DNA from: Cliona cf. orientalis
Lineage: Eukaryota; Porifera; Demospongiae; Clionaida; Clionaidae
Direction: 5' to 3'
NCBI GenBank assembly: GCA_963930775.1
Contig: OZ005690.1
Coordinates: 5,068,225 to 5,132,224, forward strand
Length of the DNA stretch: 64,000 nt
The notes under the pieces were generated by a model, which saw only the letters and a program-made list of their open reading frames with translations, did not search any database and was not told the origin of the DNA. Below are positions 55,606-64,000 of this stretch, piece after piece. Each line of letters starts with the position of its first letter. Within the stretch, counting starts at the first letter, position 1. A program made the position numbers and the translations under genes.

Positions 55606-57018
55606 GTATTACGACGATATCTGAAATCACCACTTGTCCATATTATGTGAATACTAGTATCCAATACTCTGCCCCAGTGGATGTAGTGAAACCATCCCAC
55701 GTTGAAGTATAGGGGAGCATATTGAGAATGACTGCCCCTTGACTATTGTTGAATGTGAATTCAAGTCTTATGGATGCAAGGAGAGGCTTCCTCGTGTAGA
55801 AATGCAGCCCCACATGAAGCATGCTGGAGCAGCACATGAATCACTAAAAATGAGAGCAAGAATAGAACTCACAAGAATATAATAAGGAGCAATAAAGAGC
55901 TTCTTGAAAAGTACAAAGTACTGGAAAAGGAGCATGTGGTTCTTAAACAAAAGTATGTAGCATTAGCAGTTAAGTGAGTGCTCTACATAAGACTATGGAA
56001 AAACATAGCTAATTATTATATTAGCTATACTTGAAGCATACCGTATAGCGGGAAACTTTGGCGAGGTTTTTAATTTGGTAATTTGGCGAATTTTGAAGAA
56101 AATCGCCAAATTAAAACTCGCCAATATTTAAATAACGTATTTTTATGACTACGTGTGTGCATGCGCATGTGAATGAGAGCAGTGCAAATTCATCAAAATT
56201 AGATTGATTGCTCGCAACCTTGGTGTAGCTATATTAAACAGAATCGTTTGTCAGGAATCAATGTCGCTGCTCAAGTTCTTTCAGGTTAAACATCCGACAT
56301 TACCTTCGTCATCAGCATGTGCCTACTTGTCTCTCAGCAGGAAGGACCTCGACCACGCGAACAAAGAAGTGAAGCGCGTTCTTGCTGTAGAGAACTCAGG
56401 TGAGAAAGAAGCACTGACACCTAGAGGCAAGTACAATAGTTACTCACCAGAAGAAAGGGCTCAGATAGGTAAATTCTCCATTTTTGACAGCTGCTAGCTA
56501 GCTCGGCGAATTGAGTGCCCGGCCAGCCAGGGGCCAGCTGATCCATACATTATGTCACTTGTTTATCGCATCGTACGCTTGCGCGCACAATTTGTCAAGT
56601 CGCCAAATTTAAAATTTGCCAATATCTTTAAGGGAGTGATTCGCCAAATTTAATGCTTGCCAAATTTACCCGCTATACGGTAACTCACTAGCAAGACACA
56701 CAACGTTGAAGAAAAGGTATGGGAGAGGCTTCAGCATGTGTTAATGGTTCGAGATGATGCAATACATCATCAAAAATTTAATTAATGCATCATAATAATT
56801 ATTGTACACGAGGATGTTATTGTGTTCTTTATTGCACTCAATGAGTATACGAAGTTGCTGTCCTTTCATTCACAAATAATATTATGATAATCCTGTGGTT
56901 AAGCTTATCAATCAAATCCTTAATCTTGACCATAAGTACAACATTGCTACATTCTTTTGCTTGGCTATATTAGCTATATAGGATTCCTAATCATTATTTG
57001 TTTTCTGGTTGACCACAT
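55606..57018 (+). pseudogene. RING/TRAF/transmembrane gene, third copy (5' lost, MITE-interrupted)
   Basis: Homology to 52100-52850 begins at the minisatellite edge (ACGACGATATCTG). It runs through the TRAF zinc-finger and coiled-coil region with frameshifts and stops, is interrupted by a MITE at 56039-56682, and resumes (GCAAGACACACAACGTTGAAG) to the membrane-anchor region and a relic end near 57018. RING exon sequence is absent. Confidence 0.85.
56039..56682. mobile_element. TACCGTA-ended element, 644 bp, with transposase-like N-terminal fragment
   Basis: Ends TACCGTATAGCGGGAAAC / GTTTACCCGCTATACGGTA-like inverted repeats; subterminal TTTGGCGA/TCGCCAAA words. An open frame 56204-56497 contains LLKFFQV, ACAYLSLSRKDLDHANKEV and GKYNSYSPEERAQIGK, similar to the helix-turn-helix start of DDE transposases, followed by a stop. 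So this is an internally deleted element. Confidence 0.75.
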
Positions 57019-57339
57019 GAGTTGATAGTATTCAGCATTCTGTAGATGTTATTTGTATACAATATTATACTATTATGCACATGATGCAGCTTATTATAAT
57101 TATAGTATTTATATTGATCTATTGTTATTACACACAAAAATTTAATTATAAACAATAATAATATTATGCACATGCAATACACTCTTGTTATAAGCAGTGT
57201 CTTTTGTTACATGTACAGTGCTAGCTCTATAGTCTTATCGTTCTACAATAATAATAAGTACTTATAGTCTATGTACTAATAATAATTATTAATGGAGATG
57301 TTTATTGTTTCATTATGATGCACAGAATCTGATTTTCGA

Positions 57340-58108
57340 GAGTTCAAGTCAGAACATACTTGATTTCAGCCTTCGATGTCTGCTGGCATTCTTAGACACA
57401 ATAGCCGGTCTTTGTGGTGCCCTTAATGGACCATAAATTAATAATGCTCCTATAAGTGGATTATTAACTGAGAAATATCTGAAAATTTTTCAGAGCAGGC
57501 GTTGCACTTCATTCGCTGCTTGAGTAACGCTTCATATGCTACATCATCAACTTCAATCTTTCCATCTTTTTCTACATCCTCGATAACCTTTGATGAATCC
57601 ATAAAATACTCCGTATTGAATGTGTTCCAATGATGTTCTTTCCTCAGTCTAGGCGAATCGAAGTCCTTGCTTACAATGTGCAGGTGAAGTCTTTTCAAGC
57701 TAGGCACTGCATGGTAGCCAAATCGAAATGGAGTATTTGGTTCTCTTTTGCAAATCCTCTCTATCAGCGCTAGCTTCTCAGCAATTTTGTGAATGTCTTT
57801 CAGTAGCTATATAGCTCCAGATTGTCTCGACTCAGTTCCTTTACTGAATGAATATCCTCTCTAGGAACCACCAGAAAGTGGCACCTTGCTTTGGGAAATG
57901 CGTCAAAGAGTGTCACAGTGAGATAGTCTTCTTCAAAGATCTGCTCTGGATCTGACATCGCCATAGATAATTAAGACTGCGTCTTAATTATCTATGACAT
58001 CGCATGACTGAGTTAGACCATCTTCCCAGCCTACACCTGGAGGTAGTCGAGGGGGAAATTTTCTGAAATCCGACGATGGCGGAGTGCTAACAGATCTCGA
58101 TCTCCTCA
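57340..58108 (-). pseudogene. HIT/aprataxin-like copy 4, decayed
   Basis: Recognisable from the start (LLMRRSR region near 58108) through LHLHIVSKDFDSP (about 57680) and the zinc finger (CNACSEKFSDISQL) to a relic tail at about 57340. Contains small insertions (near 57770, 57810, 57440), a 35-bp palindrome insertion at 57962-57996 and frameshifts. Convergent with the third RING pseudogene, as in the other units. Confidence 0.85.
57955..58003. repeat. 35-bp perfect palindrome flanked by 7-bp direct repeat
   Basis: CATAGATAATTAAGAC, loop TGC, then the exact complement (57962-57996), bordered by ACATCGC at 57955-57961 and 57997-58003. Intact paralogues have a single ACATCGC here, so the palindrome plus one repeat is an insertion. 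Confidence 0.88.
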
Positions 58109-58109
58109 T

Positions 58110-58260
58110 GATTGGTTAGTTGCCCGAGTTACTGAGTCATTCTGGGATGGAGCCCCCACCCTTTACGTATTCAAATCTGCGCATACGCGATAATGCCACT
58201 TGGGTGTGACGTCCCTTTACCACACATAATTGTTGGCATTCGGGTATGATAATATTATCA
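58110..58260. promoter_or_regulatory. HIT promoter module, copy before HIT copy 4
   Basis: TGCGCATACGCG variant near 58178 and GTGTGACGTCCCTTTACC; adjoins the truncated P-loop exon at about 58260. Confidence 0.5.
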
Positions 58261-58264
58261 TTCT

Positions 58265-61200
58265 TTCTCGGCTTCTGCTTTGAGGTACCCTGTGCTCCAC
58301 TAGAGCCGTTTGGTCCTAATGGCTTTGTCTGATCTGAGAGGATCATAGTGGCAACGACATCCAGCATTCCATTATCATCAACCTCCTTCCATTTTCCCTG
58401 TTCGTTTCTAACTCTTGTTCCGGAAACTGTTCGAACTTCAATGCGAATGGGAGCTTCAGCACATGGGGTGCTGCTTCGAAAAGCCGGAGGCACTGGTGGC
58501 TTACTCAAGAGAAGATTTTTCAGTAAGGTCTTGCCGACACCAGGTAGGCCGAGGATGATGCAGACGAGCGTGATGACTCTTACGTAGCCAGCCTTCAATG
58601 CTTCACTCAGGAGACGCTGAGATCGCTTGGATAATGATGATTCTGGAGTTATCATGCATGATATTAATTAACTAGCATGCAACCAATTTAATATTATAGG
58701 TACAGGTAAGTCACTAGTACAAAATCTAAGACACTGTACTTAAAACATCTTCATGTGGTTTAAAAATATGATCAAGGGGTTGTAAGAATAGTGCTCTATT
58801 CTTCAATAACTTCTCTTAAAAGTGTATAGCAGAGGGAGGGGTTGCCTACATTGTATTTCCACTACATGAATGAACACACATAGTCGCATGTGATTTAACT
58901 TCTTGATTCATAGTAAATGTGGAGAAGGGGAGATGGCAAAGAGAAAAGTTGTCCGCTAAGAATTATAGGGTGCATTACATGATTGTATGTTATGAAAGCT
59001 TAATAATCATCATGTGCAAAACTATGATTGGTTCAGCATGCATGATGGGCTGCAACTCAGTACAATCAATACATGTATGATTGGTGACCTTTACCACATG
59101 GCAGGATACTGTGGTATATATATTCGCGCAAGCTAATCACTTGAGCAATCAACATCCACAGGGATCATATAGGGAGCATTATTAGGCTTATTATCAAGCA
59201 TTCAATTTGATATTGTATTCATTGTGCATGTATAATAAAATCAAAAACAAACCTTGGTTTAATTTTTTTTCTTGTTCATTTGCTTCAGTCTCATACTTCT
59301 CAACCCTCTCCTTATACTCACGGATTTTTCCCCTTGCCCGCTCCAGCTCCGATGATGGGGGGTCAGTAATCTGCCCCAATATCTCCAGCCTCTGTTTAAA
59401 GAGAACATGAACACATCACTACCACTTCAACAACTACCACCATAACACAATTACTATATAATGGGAGGGCCAATAAATTTAATTAATACACAAGCGTACA
59501 TACATGTCCACTGTACTGTATTCCTCCACTTGAAACAGCAAGCTAACAACTGCACCACAATACACACACAGACAAACTGATAAGATTGTTTGTATGGCCG
59601 GGATACTAAATTGGAGAGTAGCTAATGTGCACAGAGCCCAGGGATGTGTGTCTATTGCTATAGGTGCAGCTGGTTTCAAGCTGAGCACATACTCTAGCAC
59701 AGCTGGTAAAGTACACCTACCATACACACTGCAGACATAAGGTGACAACTTCAGAGCTAGCCACTGTCACTGAAGTCAGACTCATGAAGCAGTCTAGTCA
59801 AGCTAAGAGACACCTAGAGGCTAGATCTACACTTTTCTCCCTACATGCTTTATACACGGTCAAAATGTATGAATAGACTTGTTGTGGTTTTCATAAGTAG
59901 CTTTTCTATAATTTCTGACGATAACATTGTGTCAGTGGTATCAATGGATCACTAGTTCACAGACTAACAGTCCCTGATAATATAAAAGGTCTGAGATGTT
60001 GTATAGTAATTTAGCACAACAAGCATGACATAACATAGCTACTCAAATGCACATTAACTGATACACTACAATTTATCTCAAACCTACAGTGGCCATGCAT
60101 GCTGAATGGGAGTCAGTGAGCACCAATTAGGACACACTTACATGTAGTACATGGCTTCTCAATGTTCACAACTACCATACAAACACTCCATTACACATCA
60201 GTACTCACCAGTTAATAGGCTCTTTGGAGTCTCTGTACATCTGCTTTCCCCTGTGAGGAATGAGAGAGAAAGAAATCGAGTAGCTAGCTATGAATGATGA
60301 TGTGTACGTTGACCAAAGTAGCTACCGTATATGTTCTAATATAGGCACCGAGACCTGTGCAATTAGCTATTTAGTTTCTAATTTAAGGCCCTTTTCCGGA
60401 CATGAATTAGCTATTTTCGAAATCGTTACGTACAGACATCCCAATTAGATCATCGACGCGTGGTTATGACGCAATCACACACGTATAATATGTACATAAC
60501 GATTCCGATAATAATATACGCGGTATGGATATGAGGATCTAGGGGGCGGGGTTGGGGATGGGTTGCCAATGGTTAGCATGCAGGGCTAGTCTCTAGGGTT
60601 TGTCTATGAAAGGGGGAAAATAATGATTGGCAGCAGCGACAACAGCGGTGGCGTAGTGGTTGGGGCTCTTGTGTGTGGAACAGAACGTAGCAGGTTCAAA
60701 TCTCGCTTTATGCTTCGATTTTTTCAGTTGTTGAAATTTTTCTGAGTTCTCGTAGGATGTCTGTACTTAACGAGATTAGGCGGCACCTATTTAATTGGAA
60801 CATATTGCCATGTGCAACATCGCAATACCTCTGTATCGTCGATTGATCTATCGAGCTAGCAGTTTAGATGTCAAACTAAGCTGTCGCTTACATTTAGCTA
60901 TATGGGCACTTACCTAGCTACTGCTTTAATGTCTTTCTGGAGTCAGAGACAACGGTTCTGATGGCTACGGTACAGTACCAGCAACTCGAGCATCATTCAG
61001 CGATCAGAGTGAAACTTCCAAAAAGAACTACAATGGAGAACCATATTTTTGTTGCTTTCGCCACTGTCATATTCAATAGCCGCAAACTTTCGAGGGAGAA
61101 AACTTTCACGAATTTCACGATTTTTCAGCCATCCGCGAAAGTTTTCTTCACGAAATTCTAGGCATGCCACACCAATAATGCGACCAGTTTTAACTTTCCG

Positions 61201-63331
61201 CGAAAGTTTTCTCCGCAAAATACTCCTTTCCTACCGATCTGCGAAAGTTTTCTCCCTCAAAAATTTCCCACTATACGGTATAGTACAGGTTAGTAATAGC
61301 GCTTGAGCTGTGGTAAACTTCCAGAACAATTCTAATTCGAAATCGTTATGTACAGACATCCTAATTAGATTATCGGCGCGTGATTATGACGCAATCACAC
61401 GCGCATATTATAATGTATACCAGTAATAATATATTATACGCGGTATGGTGGGAGGGGCTGGGGGGTTGGGGATGGGTTGCCAATGGTTAGCAGGGTTATA
61501 TAGTCTCTAGGGTTTATCTATGAAAGGGGGAAAATAATGATTGGATGCAGCGACAACAGCGGTGTAGCTAGTGATTGGGGCTCTTGTGTGTGGAATAGAA
61601 TGTAGCGGGTTCGAATCTCGCTTTATGCTTTGATTTTTTTTCACTAGTTGAAATTTTTCTAAGTTCTCATAGGATATCTGTACATAACAAGATCCTAATT
61701 GTAACGCTTTAATAGGCACCCTTAGACCTGCTCGTGAATTTTTTTTGTTCTAATTAATTGGAGGCGCCTGCGCAATCTGTAATAATTTTTAGGGGCCTAA
61801 ATTAGAAAGTAGCTATACGGTATGTAACTCCATAAATTAGTTGAGGTAGGTCAGTAGTTATTGCAGTGGCTTAACCACTGACTTCATGGCATCTATTACA
61901 TCACGGACACTTCCATGCAACAAGAGACATCCAACTATATAGCTATGCCTTCCATGGGTAAGCAACTGGAAGTACGTTATAATACTAAATTGACAAAAAT
62001 ACTAAAACAATAATAAAAGTCAGTTGAGTTCTCTAGCAGTTTGTCACCATGCAGCCGTATACTTGCTGCCCGTTTGTGGGCGTAGTCCTATATTAGCGCG
62101 CATGCGCACCCAGGCAGTGAACCTGCCCCCAGGAAATCCTGGATCCGCCCCTGGCATGGTGATTATGTAGCTAGCTACATCATAGTCGAAGCCACTTTTC
62201 CATAAATATCTGTAAATTTAATATATACAGAGGGGTGTGAATTCGTAATTATCATAAAGTGAGTTCTAGCATGAGATAGGGGAATTCCCCTCCCACACTC
62301 TCCAACATGTGACTGGTCCAAATCAGCCATAATGGATGGTGAGGGTGTGAGATGTTGAGGACCAGAACACAGCCTCCCACGTATTACCACACACCTAATG
62401 CATCCATAATCACAACAGTGGAGTAGATGCACACAGAATATTAACGCAAAAATACACCCACTAATTAATATTATATTGACATGTAAACTTAATTAACTGT
62501 AACAATGTAACCATACTGCACTGCACTAATGCTCAGTTCATGGTAAACAATTGCTTGGATTGATCTGATTACCTCAAATTTCTACGTCTTACCCGTCTTG
62601 AGTCTGCCAGAACTCTCTTTGTCTGAGTGATCTCCAGCTCCTGGGAAAGCACCTTCCTCTCTCCTTCAATACTGGCCCAGCTCAGCTTACCCTGGAGTTC
62701 GTCTGCTTCCTGAATTATGAGGATTGGCAAGAACCACACCCACCCACTCTCACTCATGACTAGTCTAGCCAGCTATAGACACCTCCACTACCGTATGGCG
62801 GGAAATTTTCGAGGGAGAAAACTTTCACGAATTTCGCGATTTTTCAGCCATCCGCGAAAGTTTTCTCCACGAAATTCTAGGCATGCCACACCCATTATGC
62901 GACCAGTTTTAACGTTCCGCGAAAGTTTTCTCCGCGAAATGCTCCTTTCCTACCGATCCGCGAAAGTTTTCTCCCTCGAAAATTTCCCGCTATACGGTAA
63001 TTTCCACATGCACACACTTTATAGTCCTCATAGTCAACAAACTCAAACCAGACTAGCTCATCAACAACTTACATACCTGATCCAATCTCCAACATTTACC
63101 CTGCAAACAATGGGAAATACTACAATCATCACTCTGATCATGATCACAAACTATCAAGCAGCATAGGAATACACAACATTAACACTCTACACATATGAAC
63201 AGTGTTAGGCCTACAACTAGGCATTCAGCCTCCCCAGCAAATAATCTCAACACCAACTACAATGGAGGCCAACTGACTAGCTACTTAGTTAGGACAACAG
63301 TCTGACTTACCCATTGTCGATTCTCTTCCTC
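58265..63331 (-). CDS. Coiled-coil gene leading into P-loop NTPase exon (partial, 3'-truncated)
   Basis: Minus-strand exons with GT/AG borders: 63331-63311 (EEENRQW), 63100-63077, 62709-62593 (ADELQGKLSW...RKVLSQELEITQTKR), 60250-60209 (GKADVQRLQRAY, then an in-frame TAA), 59391-59253 (SSELERARGKIREYKERVEKY) and 58642 to about 58265. The last exon encodes a P-loop (LGLPGVGKTLLKNLLLSK) and RSSTPCAEAPIRIE with KWKEVDDNGMLDVV, a pattern I recall from uncharacterised sponge and cnidarian NTPases. Phases fit: exon 59391-59253 ends with one base and the acceptor CTCCAG at 58643 restores the P-loop frame. Alternatively the P-loop gene starts by itself at ATG 58655. Homology stops at about 58260, where the HIT block begins, so the NTPase is truncated. 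More 5' exons probably lie beyond the window. The TAA in the 60250 exon suggests either a pseudogene or a wrong exon. Confidence 0.6.
60634..60740 (+). repeat. tRNA-derived SINE-like sequence, copy 1
   Basis: A-box-like TGGCGTAGTGGTTGG (60649-60663) and B-box GGTTCAAATC (60693-60702) about 30 bases apart, as in RNA polymerase III internal promoters. It does not fold into a complete modern tRNA by eye. Confidence 0.6.
61080..61280. mobile_element. Small TACCGTA-family MITE, copy lacking its left tip
   Basis: Nearly the same as 62789-62999 (ACTTTCGAGGGAGAAAACTT ... AATTTCCCACTATACGGTA) but the first 15 or so bases are missing or changed. Confidence 0.7.
61540..61640 (+). repeat. tRNA-derived SINE-like sequence, copy 2
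   Basis: Second copy of 60634-60740 with a perfect B-box GGTTCGAATC (61608-61617) and a disturbed A-box (GGTGTAGCTAGTGATTGG). Confidence 0.6.
62126..62155. repeat. hAT-like terminal sequence
   Basis: CCAGGAAATCCTGGATCCGCCCCTG: its complement begins CAGGGGCGGATCC, resembling hAT-type ends (compare 45894). The other end was not found. Confidence 0.4.
62789..62999. mobile_element. 211-bp palindromic TACCGTA MITE
   Basis: Left TACCGTATGGCGGGAAATTT and right AAATTTCCCGCTATACGGTA are inverted repeats extending about 50 bases through CGAGGGAGAAAACTTTCGCGG-like sequence. CGCGAAAGTTTTCTCC recurs three times inside. Lies in an intron of the coiled-coil gene. Confidence 0.85.
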
Positions 63332-64000
63332 CTGCAATGAGAGAAAGTGATAAGCATAATACATGTCACTGTAAACAGATAATCATGTAGCTAGCTAGCC
63401 TATAATCATTGTTGAGGAGGGTCTTCACTCATGCACCCAACTGTTTATGCTGCATGGTGTGACTAGGGTGCATGAGTGTGGCAAATCCAGGCCTAGTCCA
63501 CATAACAAAGATACACCTCCATGGAGGAAGAGCATTATGCCCTAATTAGTGATACTTTAGGAAAACCTAATATTAATTTCCAAACATGTAGCCAATAGAG
63601 ACATTGAAGAGGGTGAATAACAAAATAATATTATTATAGCTAATGACTCCAAAATATCCGATTATAATTATTATTAATTTGTACATTTTCATAATAAATT
63701 TAGCTACATGCAAGAGGTAACTAAATTTATCAATAATTCTTGATCACGAAGTATACAGCATTCACAGCTGAATAGCTAAATGGTGGTGTATCCTTGTTTT
63801 GAATTTGCACATGTGGTCAATATGGGTAAGGTACGGTGGCCGAGAAGGGCCATTCCAAACTTCCAATTTCTCCATTTCCATTTCTGAATTGGTCATTTCC
63901 AAATTCGCATTTCTAAAGTTGTCATTTCAAAATCTTCATTTAAACCTTTATTTTAGCCAGCAAGTAGACTACTATGTTTAATAGCTTCTGCGAACTGCGC
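63332..64000. other. Right edge of window, nothing certain
   Basis: Presumed 5' intron or upstream region of the coiled-coil gene. No convincing exon; the last 100 bases hold TTCCATTTCTGAATTGG-type short tandem words. Confidence 0.4.

Larger units (their letters stand above)
60323..61822. mobile_element. Composite TACCGTA-ended element carrying duplicated SINE-like segments
   Basis: Left TACCGTATATGTTCTAATATAG (60323 on) and right CTATACGGTA (ending 61822) with mirrored TCTAATTTA/TAAATTAGA words. Inside are two copies of a roughly 350-bp segment (60415-60790, 61333-61705) and a nested element at 61080-61280. Confidence 0.6.

Noticed and set aside
55096..55712. Long open frames on both strands through the minisatellite
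   Set aside because: Repeat length keeps several frames open; no domain and low complexity.
60634..60710. A genuine tRNA gene
   Set aside because: A and B boxes are present but no complete cloverleaf with acceptor stem could be drawn; the copy at 61540 has a disturbed A box, so SINE-like is better.

Overview
The window looks like nuclear DNA of a demosponge, most probably Amphimedon or a close relative. Reasons: AT-rich intergenic DNA full of AGCTAGCT-type words, short spliceosomal introns with GTAAGT/AG borders, and sponge-style multidomain genes (Ig plus Calx-beta surface proteins, RING/TRAF zinc-finger proteins, HRDVSSAN-type kinases, beta-helix membrane proteins). Miniature inverted-repeat transposons are very dense. 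Species assignment is inference; no rRNA or tRNA gene was found to anchor it.

Layout. (1) 1-10450: two tandem copies of a divergent gene pair. Each pair is a minus-strand secreted/surface Ig + Calx-beta gene facing a plus-strand RING/TRAF gene. The right-hand pair (4074-8779 and 9150-10394) is intact. In the left-hand pair the Ig gene runs off the window (1-2299) and the RING/TRAF partner (about 2640-3490) is a decayed pseudogene. (2) 11497-29606: a Rab-like GTPase/coiled-coil/protein-kinase fusion gene; a small cysteine-rich secreted protein gene; a RING/TRAF/transmembrane gene with a lost start codon and an internal deletion; an aprataxin-like HIT/zinc-finger gene; and two tandem copies of a beta-helix plus multi-pass membrane gene with a chimeric HIT pseudogene between them. 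(3) 29607-38400: gene-poor, repeat-rich DNA holding a broken tyrosine-kinase fragment split by a three-level nest of DNA transposons. (4) 38400-54900: a second, heavily invaded copy of block 2 (kinase pseudogene, cysteine-rich pseudogene, intact RING/TRAF gene, intact HIT gene). It includes a complete Ty1/copia LTR retrotransposon (40864-45687) with apparently identical LTRs, and is flanked on both sides by copies of one roughly 370 bp segment. (5) 55100-58260: a third, decayed copy of the RING/HIT pair after a minisatellite. (6) 58265-63331: exons of a coiled-coil gene on the minus strand that appear to lead into a P-loop NTPase exon truncated by the HIT duplication, with several TACCGTA-ended elements and tRNA-derived SINE-like sequences in its introns.

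How the parts relate. The kinase, cysteine-rich, RING and HIT genes keep the same order and orientation in both large copies, so the window is mainly a record of recent segmental duplication followed by pseudogenisation and transposon insertion. Insertions present in only one copy give clean ends and target-site duplications for several mobile elements. The proteins suggest a cell-surface recognition and innate-type signalling neighbourhood (Ig/Calx-beta receptors, TRAF-like RING proteins, GTPase-kinase, P-loop NTPase). That shared role is inference from domain content only.
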